The position numbers and the translations under genes were made by a program. The notes under the pieces were generated by a model. The model had not been told where the DNA came from. It saw nothing but the letters and a program-made list of their open reading frames with translations, and searched no databases. From assembly GCA_008125075.1 (NCBI GenBank), contig VLTH01000002.1, positions 1,108,849 to 1,171,674 of the forward strand: a stretch of DNA of 62,826 nt, written 5' to 3'. This document shows, piece after piece, positions 1 to 8,182 of this stretch. Numbering within the stretch: the stretch's first letter is position 1; each line of letters opens with the position of its first letter. Origin of the DNA: Acetivibrio alkalicellulosi (GTDB lineage Bacteria > Bacillota > Clostridia > Acetivibrionales > Acetivibrionaceae).

Positions 1-1
1 T

Positions 2-172
2 GGGCAAGTAAAAGAAATATTAGAGAAGAGAAAGAAAGTATATGAAGCAGCTAGAAAACTGCATCCTGAACGATGGAAAAAACCTATACGAGACTGGGAG
101 CCAATTAAAGAAGTAGCTTTAAACCCAATAAAAGACGAACAAGAGGTATTAAAAGTCAAGGCTTGCAGGTAG
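2..172 (+). CDS. IS3-type transposase, C-terminal end only (cut by window edge)
   Basis: An open frame enters from the left edge and ends at TAG. The 56 visible residues include AARKLHPERW followed by a Pro/Lys-rich tail. This resembles the extreme C-terminus of IS3-family OrfB transposases (A..HPER.. followed by a short basic tail). No catalytic residue lies inside the window, so the assignment rests on the tail alone. An AT-rich perfect inverted repeat follows directly, as expected near an IS end or terminator. Confidence 0.5.
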   Translation, partial: GQVKEILEKRKKVYEAARKLHPERWKKPIRDWEPIKEVALNPIKDEQEVLKVKACR

Positions 173-180
173 CTAATACA

Positions 181-263
181 AAGAATAAAAATAAATTTTT
201 GGGGTTTAAAATTTATTTTTATTCTTCACGCGGAAGGGGTTTGGGGATATCGCGCAGATCCCC
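181..263. repeat. Two stem-loops downstream of the transposase fragment
   Basis: Bases 181-199 and 208-226 form a perfect 19-bp inverted repeat with an 8-nt loop. A second inverted repeat with GGGGAT/ATCCCC arms lies at 244-263. They could be the IS right end or transcription barriers. The stretch 264-566 beyond them is AT-rich, and I see no gene in it. Confidence 0.55.
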
Positions 264-566
264 AATAAAAACAAAAAAATGCACAAGCATTTTTACATTA
301 TTTAATACATACTACATTTTAATACTATATGCTTGTATCTTTATACAAACATTAATTAATAATAAATAAAGAAAATAAAATATTTAACAATAATTGAAAT
401 CAAAGTTTTTATTTTCTTCATAATATATAATTTTACATATTGCTTTAAAATTTATTTAAAAAATTTCGACAACTATCTTGACAAACGGCGCTAACATAAC
501 TTATTCCTCCATAAACATAGTAAATATCATTGCAACCTTGCAAAATTTGAACAATGAATATTTTAT

Positions 567-914
567 TTAGTATATTGAATTTCCACAGTTAATGTCAAAA
601 GGCATAATTAGCAACTTTTGAATATCCTTGAGATGATTTTTGAAAAACCATTCTGTTGCTTTACCGTAATTCTCCTTATTGTCGAATTCCCAATAAGAAA
701 AATACTTAACACACTTAATAATTTTGGTTAACTCTCGCGGCGGTTCTCCACTCTCGACACCATCAATGGTAAAAAAACGCTTAACATATTTGATATCAAT
801 ACAACCAATTTGCTGTTTTTGTTCGTCAGCTATCGTTGTTATCAATGTTTCAAATTCAATCAGTTTATCAGGTTTCACTTGAAATAGCTTAACCTCAGAA
901 AAACTATTTTTCAT
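567..914 (-). CDS. Small protein, possibly ABM-like (dimeric alpha/beta barrel)
   Basis: A 115-residue soluble protein. I start it at the ATG at 914 because GAGG lies 8 nt upstream and overlaps the alternative GTG at 923. The N-terminal half (KLFQVKPDKLIEFETLI, then a strand-rich CIDIKYVKRFF) recalls the beta-alpha-beta pattern of antibiotic-biosynthesis-monooxygenase or Dabb-type barrels. No catalytic residue can be named. It is the last gene of a run of four unrelated minus-strand genes, each separated from the next by a GC-rich palindromic element. It has no clear promoter of its own, which suggests a cassette-like origin. The function is unknown and the fold assignment is tentative. Confidence 0.6.
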   Translation of the reverse strand: MKNSFSEVKLFQVKPDKLIEFETLITTIADEQKQQIGCIDIKYVKRFFTIDGVESGEPPRELTKIIKCVKYFSYWEFDNKENYGKATEWFFKNHLKDIQKLLIMPFDINCGNSIY

Positions 915-1020
915 CTCACGCACCTCACAGTTATATCAATAATCTCTATTCCGTGCTTTTAAACAAATGTGAACTAAACTCATTTTAAACAATCACTTAA
1001 AGTTAGCATATAGTTCCATA

Positions 1021-1216
1021 AGGATTTCAGAGAACGTCGAGCGTCTCTGACGTCCGCCAGCCCTAGATAGCTCCTATCTTGGGTTGACGGATGTGGGCAG
1101 GATGACCCCGTGTTCACACTCCAGCGGCATTCTTCATGCTTAGCCCTTTACAGAGAAGCGTTGATATATGATGTTCCCTGCCCCGCAAAGACCAGACGAA
1201 GGCAGGACGCCGAGCC
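1021..1216 (-). repeat. Cassette-spacer palindrome, element A
   Basis: A GC-rich island in AT-rich DNA. It contains a central stem 1051-1063/1081-1093, with AGATAG-CTC-CTATCT at its tip (1065-1079). It also has GGGCAGGATGACCC at 1095-1108, CCCTTTAC at 1144-1151 and TTGATATATGATGT at 1161-1174, next to CCCTGCCCC. The same sub-motifs recur in elements B, C and D between the neighbouring genes. Arms around the TCTCTG motifs near 1030-1050 and 1150-1160 can pair, so the whole unit is an imperfect palindrome. Confidence 0.75.
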
Positions 1217-1461
1217 TTAAGGAAACCCCGATGTTACTAATTTTTTATTCATAAACAATTGTCAATTATCTAAAGTACAAAATACAATGCATTATACTTC
1301 TCTCTACTTAAAAACTATATCTATTTCGCAATGTTTTATTTGCTACAGCATTACTTCAAACTCTTTCTCTCAGTTCTTTGTTAGGTGCTTCATTCTATTA
1401 ATCAGTGGACTTACAGAGTTTAAAAGTCCGCCTCTAACAAACTATTTATTGTCAAATTATA

Positions 1462-2961
1462 CTAAATTTCATTTGATATATGAGCTATTGCAATTGTAAA
1501 TACATCTTCTAAAAAGCTTTTTATACTATTTTCTAGTTTTTCTACTCCAATATCAACTGATATAGTTAATGGTTTTATTTCTATAGGGATATTGACAAAT
1601 TTATTATTATTTACAATTCGATAATTCTTTTTACTAGAGGCACTTTTCTGGACATTATCATCTATAAATTCTAAAAATGCACCAATAGCTAAAGTACTAT
1701 CATCAAATCCATAATGATGAAGCGAAATTATTAAATTATATTTCTTTTTATCAGAAATTTTTATAAAAATTCTTACCCATCCTCTAGGTAAAGAGGGATT
1801 AAAATAGTAATTATGTTGTGTTGCATATTCAGCAATCTGTTTGTTAAAATAATAGTAATTATCACCATTTGGGCTTTCATCTTTGACATTTATAGTAGCC
1901 ATATCGCCAAGTTCTTCTTGAAGATTACTTCCTAATTTGTTCAATATAGTAACACAATAATTAAATATGTCGATTCTATTTTTACTAATTTGAATACTTC
2001 TTTCTTCTGCCTCAATACTCTTAAGCTTTTTAACTTTTTCAGAAAACACTCCAATGATTTGTTTAAAATTACTATCTTCAGATACCGTCTTCAAATTAAG
2101 CACAGATTCAATATTTCTTATTTGAACCTTGCAAAATAAATCTATTAACGATTGGTAATTACCATTATCAGCATTTTCCAGACTATCAATGTACTCCTTT
2201 TTTTCACTTCTCAAAATAGCAAATGGAAATAAATTCCCTTTTACCAAAATTAAACTAGCAATTAATCGAGCAATTCTGCCATTCCCATCTTGAAAAGGAT
2301 GAATTTGAGTAAAGGCATGGTGAAAAAAAGCAGCCTTAACAATAGGCGACACTCCTTTTTCTTCCAAATCATAATATATCTTTAATAATGCTTCAATTTC
2401 AGACTCTACCTGTTCTGGTGGGCAATACAAAAATCTTACATCATCATCTCTTTTAGGATTATTGGGGTGAATTTTAAACTGGCCTTTTAGCAATTTTACT
2501 GTACGATAGTTCCCTTCAGCATCTATAACTTCAATAGTATCTTGGTGCATTGTAATAATCTGATGTAACTCACGTAAATAACTCTTACTTATTTTTCTAT
2601 TAACCTTAACAAAATCAAATATAAAATCAATTGCTTTAAAATTATCTTCAAGGTGATTTATTAATTTTCTAGGTTGAATATTTGTATCACCATGTTGTAA
2701 ATAGGATTCAAAAAACCCTTCTTTAATAAATGTTTCGGTTATCCCCTGCTTTAAATCATATAACCTTTCAATAATTCCAGTTTCAATAGCTTGCTGCCTC
2801 TTTAATCTTTCGAGAAATCTTTCATATTCTTTTTCGTTCTGCTTAAGACTTTCCCTTTTTCTAAACCATGAAGGAGCAATATTATCAAATTTCACAGTAG
2901 ATGTCTTAACCCAGTTTTCGTCAAATGTTAACTGTCTCCATATGTATTTGTCATTTGTCAT
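1462..2961 (-). CDS. Fic domain protein (putative AMP transferase)
   Basis: A 499-residue cytosolic protein. The Fic signature HPFQDGNGRIAR begins at about residue 221; its His is the catalytic base, and the DGNGR loop binds nucleotide phosphates and Mg. Family members move AMP or another phosphate-containing group from a nucleotide to a hydroxyl side chain of a target protein. The sequence TFIKEG at residues 77-82 fits the class II inhibitory motif (S/T)xxxE(G/N), which would keep the enzyme self-inhibited. The start is the ATG at 2961, preceded by GGGAGG. An in-frame TTG 15 nt upstream sits in front of that site and is not used. The C-terminal ~200 residues are not recognised and may set target specificity. 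The gene lies between spacer elements A and B. There is no adjacent antitoxin gene, which agrees with a built-in inhibitor. Confidence 0.9.
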   Translation of the reverse strand: MTNDKYIWRQLTFDENWVKTSTVKFDNIAPSWFRKRESLKQNEKEYERFLERLKRQQAIETGIIERLYDLKQGITETFIKEGFFESYLQHGDTNIQPRKLINHLEDNFKAIDFIFDFVKVNRKISKSYLRELHQIITMHQDTIEVIDAEGNYRTVKLLKGQFKIHPNNPKRDDDVRFLYCPPEQVESEIEALLKIYYDLEEKGVSPIVKAAFFHHAFTQIHPFQDGNGRIARLIASLILVKGNLFPFAILRSEKKEYIDSLENADNGNYQSLIDLFCKVQIRNIESVLNLKTVSEDSNFKQIIGVFSEKVKKLKSIEAEERSIQISKNRIDIFNYCVTILNKLGSNLQEELGDMATINVKDESPNGDNYYYFNKQIAEYATQHNYYFNPSLPRGWVRIFIKISDKKKYNLIISLHHYGFDDSTLAIGAFLEFIDDNVQKSASSKKNYRIVNNNKFVNIPIEIKPLTISVDIGVEKLENSIKSFLEDVFTIAIAHISNEI

Positions 2962-3111
2962 TAGACTACCTCCCAAATAGTTTTTTTGTTCAAATTTTAT
3001 ATGTTCGTTGTATATAAATCAATAGAACATCTCCAGAATGATTCTTATGAAAATAATTACAATCTCATTCTAAACTTTATCACCACGAAATCTATATATT
3101 ATCACTTAAAC

Positions 3112-3366
3112 TCCAAAGGCCTTCCCTCCCCCGCCGCAGGACGCGGCGGCTTAGCAGGGAATATCATATATCGTCTACATGCGCGACGCCGTCTGAACCG
3201 GACCCCTGAGGATAACCCGTAAGTGCCGCTGTGCGGCCGGTGAAGCGGTGTGGTACGGTTCTTCTACATGGAATGACCCACGAAGCAATTCTACATGAAT
3301 TTCTACCCGTACCTTTACGAGCATGTGTTGATATATGATGTATGGTGCCCCGCGAAGCTTGCCCGC
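3112..3366 (-). repeat. Cassette-spacer palindrome, element B
   Basis: The longest spacer element. One end has GCAGGGAATATCATATATCG (from 3154). The other end has its approximate reverse complement around TTGATATATGATGT at 3328-3341, next to TGCCCCGCG. Inside lie ATGACCCACGAAGC (3273-3286), CCTTTAC (3312-3318) and a GC stem near 3225-3245. A separate hairpin of CCGCCGC/GCGGCGG type is at 3131-3150 and is mirrored in elements C and D. It separates the Fic gene from the next minus-strand gene. Confidence 0.75.
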
Positions 3367-3467
3367 AAAAGTCTTAGACTGATTTGAACTTTCCCTTTAA
3401 CAACTTTATTATAATCAATCATAAGACAAAAACATAGCTGATTGAAACTCAATATTTGCATTCTTTA

Positions 3468-3920
3468 TTATTCACTTATAAAACGCCATTTTAACTCATT
3501 TGCAATAACAAATGAAGTCATAGGCTCCTTTATTGCTGATCCACCCGCAACATTTTTCACATCAAAGTTTGCATTATCTGCCCAAACAATTAAATTATCA
3601 TCTAACCCTGTTATCAAATCGTTATCAAATGATAGATAAGAATCAAATATATCGCAAAAGTAGTTACTCTCCCAGCCAACCAAGTTCATCCTGCGAAGCC
3701 CTGAAAAACACAATTCTATTGTAATTGGATCCCATTGCCTTTGAAATATTATGTGAAGTTCCCTATCATTAGGTGCTCCAAAATACATATTCTTTTTATC
3801 ATCCACGCTTGCTCCACTAACATAGTTCAGTTCTTTTATACAAGAATCGTGAAATCCACCATAAGCTTTCATAAGCATTTCAATATCATCTTGTTTTTTT
3901 ACTTTATTCCACTGATTCAC
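3468..3920 (-). CDS. Uncharacterised 150-residue protein of the cassette-like array
   Basis: A soluble, acidic protein with no signal peptide. Its features include GGFHDSCIKELNYVSG near residue 25, an IIFQRQWDPITIELCF strand pair in the middle, and a Trp-rich WESNYFCDIF segment. The pattern (HDS near the N-terminus, then alternating beta strands) recalls small immunity-like or DUF families common in Firmicutes, but I cannot name the family. I choose the GTG at 3920, which has GAGG 8 nt upstream; the GTG at 3929 overlaps that site. Spacer elements B and C lie on either side. Confidence 0.6.
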   Translation of the reverse strand: MNQWNKVKKQDDIEMLMKAYGGFHDSCIKELNYVSGASVDDKKNMYFGAPNDRELHIIFQRQWDPITIELCFSGLRRMNLVGWESNYFCDIFDSYLSFDNDLITGLDDNLIVWADNANFDVKNVAGGSAIKEPMTSFVIANELKWRFISE

Positions 3921-4002
3921 TATAATCACCTCACAAAACCTAAAAAATCCTTAAATGTACTTAAAATGTTTGCTATAAATGAGACCTCGTCAGTCTTGCT
4001 AA

Positions 4003-4176
4003 AAGCACCATATATCATATATCGGTTTGTATCTGAGGTGGCTTTTCGCCTTAGATAGCTCCTATCTTAGGCGAAAAGCTGCGGGCAGGATGACCCACGA
4101 GAATGCCCTTTACTCAGATATATGGTTATGTGCTGCCCCATGACCCACGAAGCCAGAGCCACACGGACGTGGCACC
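4003..4176 (-). repeat. Cassette-spacer palindrome, element C
   Basis: The clearest palindrome of the set. The central stem pairs 4041-4058 with 4062-4079 (18 bp, one mismatch, CTC loop) and shares AGATAGCTCCTATCT with element A. Outer arms GTATCTGAG and CTCAGATAT flank it. The ends carry GCACCATATATCATATATCG (from 4005) and GGTTATGTGCTGCCCC (ending about 4139). GGGCAGGATGACCC (4083-4096) and ATGACCCACGAAGC (4140-4153) match elements A and B. Read on the minus strand, the left end contains ACATAAC, similar to an integron inverse core site. Confidence 0.8.
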
Positions 4177-4271
4177 TAAAACTCTTATTATTGGTTTTAG
4201 TTTACTAAAGTTTATTATTTCAAACTCAAATCTACAATATAATACAACTTATAAAAATTTTCAACTAATTT

Positions 4272-4880
4272 CTAAAGTACAGAAAACATTGCAACAATAG
4301 ACACACAAATATTAGCACCGCCATGTAGTAGCCAACTTGAAACTATAGACCCACCTGATTGCTTTTCATTAATCCAACCCATTAGACTTCCTAATACACC
4401 AGTAAATATAATAATGATAATACTCCTAAATGGTCCTACTAATGATAAAAACATTATGCCATGTAATAATCCGAAAAGCATTCCTTGAACAGTATTACCA
4501 ACTTTAAATCCAAATTTACCGGTAAGTCTTTTGGTCAAAAAACCCCTAAAGAATATTTCTTCAGATAGCCCAGTCTGTAAGAAAGCATATATCAATGCTG
4601 GAATTAAAGCTTTAGCACCTTGTCCAGTAAATTGTGCGGTTGCCAAATTTGAGTTTTCCACTAAAAAAGGTACTATCAAAAACAATATGATAAAAAAGAC
4701 TATAATGACTAGACATGATGCTATATACTTTCCTTTATTCTCAATTATTGGTTTCTTAAACCCTATCCATTTCAAAAAACCCGTATGTTTTCTGACAGTA
4801 AAAAGCCACCATATGAACGGTATTAGTGAGAATAGTACAATTTGAACTATAGCACTTAAAAGCATATTAATACTTTGCAT
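4272..4880 (-). CDS. CPBP/CAAX family intramembrane metalloprotease
   Basis: A 202-residue polytopic membrane protein with about five or six hydrophobic segments. The three conserved motifs of the CPBP (Rce1-like, ABI) family are present: SEEIFFRGFL with the Glu pair at 107-108 and Arg 112, FGLLH at 136-140, and LLHGGAN at 185-190 with His186 and Asn190. These residues form a membrane-embedded metal site. Bacterial relatives act in bacteriocin self-immunity, protein maturation or stress, so the substrate here cannot be predicted. The start at 4880 has AGGGGG upstream. It is the first gene of the minus-strand run of four, with spacer element D about 90 bp upstream and element C downstream. Confidence 0.9.
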   Translation of the reverse strand: MQSINMLLSAIVQIVLFSLIPFIWWLFTVRKHTGFLKWIGFKKPIIENKGKYIASCLVIIVFFIILFLIVPFLVENSNLATAQFTGQGAKALIPALIYAFLQTGLSEEIFFRGFLTKRLTGKFGFKVGNTVQGMLFGLLHGIMFLSLVGPFRSIIIIIFTGVLGSLMGWINEKQSGGSIVSSWLLHGGANICVSIVAMFSVL

Positions 4881-4970
4881 TTGTTATCCCCCTTATAAAT
4901 CGATTGATAATACTCAATACCATGTAATGTAATGTAATATAATATTTATTCACTTGCTCTTACTTATTAC

Positions 4971-5076
4971 TCCAGAGACTTTCCCAGCCGCATGGACGCG
5001 GCGGAGACAACTCCTCGTGGGGTGGCATATAACTTCTTTGTTTCTGAACATATGTTCGCCTATCCCTTTACTGGAC
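4971..5076 (-). repeat. Cassette-spacer palindrome, element D (shorter)
   Basis: This holds a GCCGC/GCGGC hairpin near 4987-5003 like the one at the edge of element B. It also holds GGTGGCATATAAC (ending about 5033), a GAACATATGTTC palindrome at 5046-5057 and CCCTTTAC at 5064-5071. It lacks the long central stem of A and C. On the minus strand the end reads GTTATATGCC, like an integron core site. The following 5077-5438 is AT-rich, and I see no gene in it. Confidence 0.6.
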
Positions 5077-5438
5077 ATTGTTTATATTAACCTATTTCGT
5101 ACATACCCATTATATTTTAACTTTGCCAATCATATTTTTTGCCAAACTGCACCATATTTAACTTACAAACATCTTATTGTTAAAAAATTTCTTTTGAAAT
5201 TGTGTCCTATACTCCATATTTTATCAGACCCCACTGGATTTTGTCCATTAATTTTTCATTTTTATGTTAAATGCACTTTAAATCAAAGATTACTTAGAAC
5301 ACATGTTCAACATGTTATAATTATACATCTACTTAAATCAAAAATCAAATCATAAATACCTATAAGCTCAGAATGAGAAACAAAATATATTTTGCTATTA
5401 TTTACATTATGTGTTTAGGAAATAACTAAATATTCCTG

Positions 5439-5444
5439 TATAAT
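5439..5444 (+). promoter_or_regulatory. Likely -10 box for the subtilase gene
   Basis: TATAAT lies 34 nt before the start codon, and the ribosome binding site AGGGGG follows. No good -35 hexamer is visible, so the promoter may be weak or use another sigma factor. Confidence 0.4.
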
Positions 5445-5477
5445 AAAAGTATAAAATTTTCTTAGGGGGTATTTTTT

Positions 5478-7961
5478 ATGAAACGTATAAATTTTTTTGT
5501 GATATTTGTTATTATCGCCTGTACTTTATTTAGTTTCTCAGTATCTTCTGCTTCTACTGATTATGAGCACTATAACTTAACTCAATATATGGAAGGACAA
5601 CTTATTGTCTCAATAGATAACAATTATGATTTTTCTATTCAGAGCACATCAGACAAATTATCAGATCACATTTCAATAATGGAGCAAAGTGGCTTTAAGG
5701 TTATAGATTCTCATATAGATCCCGTTAATAATAGTATTAGTATACAAAGATATAATGATTTTTCCATTCAAAGCTATGGTAACGATTTTAATCAGGATGT
5801 AATAGAAAATATGGGTTATGTCTCTTTAGTTGAATATCCTGATAATTTTGATTCCATGGAAAAAGCAATGTCCCATCTAAAAAGAATATTAACCGATAGC
5901 GGTAACAGTGTTAAATATATAGAGCCAAACTATATAGTACAAACCTTTGATGATTTTACTATTACCATGCACACTAATCAACGATGGCATTATAACATGA
6001 TTAATGCACCTGCTGCATGGAATATCACTACAGGCTCTAGTGCCGTTCGTATTGCTGTTTTAGATACGGGGATCGACCATAATCACCAAAATCTTAGGGA
6101 CATTGTTAATAGAGAACTAGGTGTATCATATGTTGGAAATGACACGATGGATAATAGGGGGCATGGTACACATGTTGCAGGAACTATAGCAAGTTACGGA
6201 AGTGTTTCAGGTGTTATGAACAACGCAACCCTTATTCCAATTAAGGTTTTAGATGATAATGGCAGAGGTACTTCCTTTGCAGTTCAACAGGGAATATTAC
6301 AAGCCTCAAGATTAAACGCAGATGTAATAAATATGTCCTTTGGTGGTTTTAATTTTTCTCGAAGCATGAATGACGCATGTCGTACAGCTGTTTCTCGAGG
6401 TTCTGTGTTAGTAGCTGCAACTGGAAATGATGGCGCGTCACCAATTGCTTATCCAGCAGCTTTTGATAGTGTTATAGCTGTGGGTTCAGTAAATTCAAGA
6501 AGAGAAAGGTCTAATTTTTCTAACTACGGTGATGGAATACATTTAATGGCACCTGGTGCTAATATATATAGTACAATACCTTCAAATAGATATGCATCTT
6601 ATTCAGGTACCTCTATGGCAGCACCTCACGTTTCAGGAGTTATTGGATTAATGCGCTCAGTTAATAGAGATATTTCTGTAGAAGATATAATTAGTATATT
6701 AACCAATACTGCTCAAAATGCAGGCAGCAGCAATTATTATGGACATGGCATTGTTGATGCACATGCCGCTGTTTTAGCTGCTAATAGCTCCTCTTCTGAT
6801 ATTCCTACAACTCACACTTCTATCACAACTGACAAACTTTTATATAATCGTGGTCAAAGTGTAACTTCTACTGCTCTTATAACAGACCAGCATGGAAGAC
6901 CACTTCACCAAGCAACTGTTAATTTTACATTTTCACGCCCAAATGGTTCTAGTTTTAATCAAAATATATTAACTAATCAGGCAGGAATTGCTCAATTAGT
7001 TACTAATTCTTCATCTTCAACTGCTTTAGGAACTTATACTATAAAAGCAGAAACAACTTTTGCAGGATATGTTTCTAGTTCAGATACAACTACCATCCAG
7101 TTTGTTGAGGAATCAAAAATAGCTCATTATAAGTTTGACGAAAATGATGGCATAATTGCTTATGATTCGACTGGAAAGTCAGGCACTTCAACTTTACATA
7201 ATGGTGCTTCATTTGTTTCTGGCTTAATTGGAAATGCTGTAAAACTAAATGGTACAAATGAGTATATTGAACTGCCTCAAGGAATTCTTGAAGAAGTAAC
7301 TAATTTCACTATAGCATTATGGGTTAAACTAGATAGTCTAAACACTTGGCAAAGAATATTTGATTTTGGAAATAACACTAATGTAAATATGTTCCTGACT
7401 TCAAATTCAAGCACTGGCAGCTTGCGTTTTGGAATAAAAAATGGTGGTTCTGAGCAGCAAATTAACTCATCTGAGAGTATTCCTATAGGCCGTTGGGTTC
7501 ATATTGCTGTTGTTCTTTCTGATGGAATTGGTACTATATATGTAGATGGAAAAGAAACTGCTAGAAACAACAATATTACAATTACACCATATCATTTAGG
7601 TCCAACACTTAACAATTATATTGGAAGATCACAATATCCCGATCCATACCTAAATGGAACAATAGATGATTTTAAAATATTTAACTATCCTCTTGATTCT
7701 GATGAGATTAATTCACTTTCAAGTATAAACATAAATCCACCTTCATTTATAATTGGTGATATAAATAATGATGGTAATATAGATTCATTAGACTTAATTT
7801 TACTAAGAAGATATATACTTAGCATAATAGATGACTTTCCAAATGCTGAAGCAAGATATGCAGCTGACATAAATGGTGATGGATTTATTAATTCAACAGA
7901 TTATACTTTGCTTAGGAGATATGTGTTAGAAATAATAAGTGAATTCCCCGTATCTAATTAA
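5478..7961 (+). CDS. Secreted subtilisin-like protease with LamG-type domain and dockerin
   Basis: An 827-residue exported protease. Residues 1-26 form a signal peptide, followed by a propeptide to about 165. The S8 domain has the catalytic triad Asp196 (VLDTGID), His229 (RGHGTHVAG) and Ser379 (GTSMAAPHV), with oxyanion Asn317. A beta-sandwich linker with Ig-like features (about 455-545) comes next. A concanavalin/LamG-like domain (about 548-750, beginning IAHYKFDE) follows. A type I dockerin closes the protein from about 760, with two Ca-binding repeats (GDINNDGNIDSLD and DINGDGFINSTD) each followed by LLRRY. The dockerin predicts attachment to a cellulosomal scaffoldin, so the protease probably acts on or near the cell-surface complex. 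It is monocistronic, with a strong ribosome binding site. Dockerin proteases are uncommon compared with dockerin glycosidases. Confidence 0.95.
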   Translation: MKRINFFVIFVIIACTLFSFSVSSASTDYEHYNLTQYMEGQLIVSIDNNYDFSIQSTSDKLSDHISIMEQSGFKVIDSHIDPVNNSISIQRYNDFSIQSYGNDFNQDVIENMGYVSLVEYPDNFDSMEKAMSHLKRILTDSGNSVKYIEPNYIVQTFDDFTITMHTNQRWHYNMINAPAAWNITTGSSAVRIAVLDTGIDHNHQNLRDIVNRELGVSYVGNDTMDNRGHGTHVAGTIASYGSVSGVMNNATLIPIKVLDDNGRGTSFAVQQGILQASRLNADVINMSFGGFNFSRSMNDACRTAVSRGSVLVAATGNDGASPIAYPAAFDSVIAVGSVNSRRERSNFSNYGDGIHLMAPGANIYSTIPSNRYASYSGTSMAAPHVSGVIGLMRSVNRDISVEDIISILTNTAQNAGSSNYYGHGIVDAHAAVLAANSSSSDIPTTHTSITTDKLLYNRGQSVTSTALITDQHGRPLHQATVNFTFSRPNGSSFNQNILTNQAGIAQLVTNSSSSTALGTYTIKAETTFAGYVSSSDTTTIQFVEESKIAHYKFDENDGIIAYDSTGKSGTSTLHNGASFVSGLIGNAVKLNGTNEYIELPQGILEEVTNFTIALWVKLDSLNTWQRIFDFGNNTNVNMFLTSNSSTGSLRFGIKNGGSEQQINSSESIPIGRWVHIAVVLSDGIGTIYVDGKETARNNNITITPYHLGPTLNNYIGRSQYPDPYLNGTIDDFKIFNYPLDSDEINSLSSININPPSFIIGDINNDGNIDSLDLILLRRYILSIIDDFPNAEARYAADINGDGFINSTDYTLLRRYVLEIISEFPVSN

Positions 7962-7970
7962 TAATGCTTT

Positions 7971-8128
7971 TATAAATAGACATTCATGAGCAAAAAACTC
8001 ACCAACATAGAATGAAAAGTATAAAGCGAATGAATGACGCTGCGCATGTGCATGTTTGCCAAGCAAACAAATTGCACGCGCATTAAATCAAAAGGTTCTA
8101 TTCTGAAAAGTATTTTCAGGATAGATAA
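7971..8128 (+). repeat. Dispersed structured repeat R1, copy 1
   Basis: About 155 bp built of several hairpins: GACATTCAT and GAATGA arms, a GCGCATGTGCATGTTTGC / GCAAAC...GCACGCGC stem, and CTATTCTGAAAA / TTTTCAGGATAG. Similar units lie at 10663-10804 and 28601-28753 in the opposite orientation. Copies 1 and 2 share an extra internal CTCACC...AAAAGTATAA segment that copy 3 lacks. Confidence 0.75.
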
Positions 8129-8129
8129 G

Positions 8130-8157
8130 AAAGAGGAAGTGTCAAACTTCCTCTCTC
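8130..8157 (-). terminator. Hairpin downstream of cotH copy 1
   Basis: GAGGAAGT and ACTTCCTC arms separated by 5 nt lie just past the cotH stop codon on the minus strand. The T-tract after the stem is only partial. Confidence 0.5.
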
Positions 8158-8182
8158 TTAAATCATTTCTTGTTTATAAACT

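Noticed and set aside
163-369. 68-codon plus-strand frame after the transposase tail
   Set aside because: It overlaps the transposase end and two inverted repeats, has no ribosome binding site, and its composition is that of AT-rich non-coding DNA.
2986-3222. Plus-strand frame running into spacer element B
   Set aside because: The frame owes its length to the GC-rich palindrome and has no ribosome binding site or protein-like pattern.
1021-5076. CRISPR array
   Set aside because: The repeats are long, imperfect, palindromic and separated by whole genes rather than by uniform short spacers; no cas genes are present.
4954-5355. 133-codon plus-strand frame over element D and the following gap
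   Set aside because: No ribosome binding site; composition is low-complexity and it crosses the palindromic repeat.
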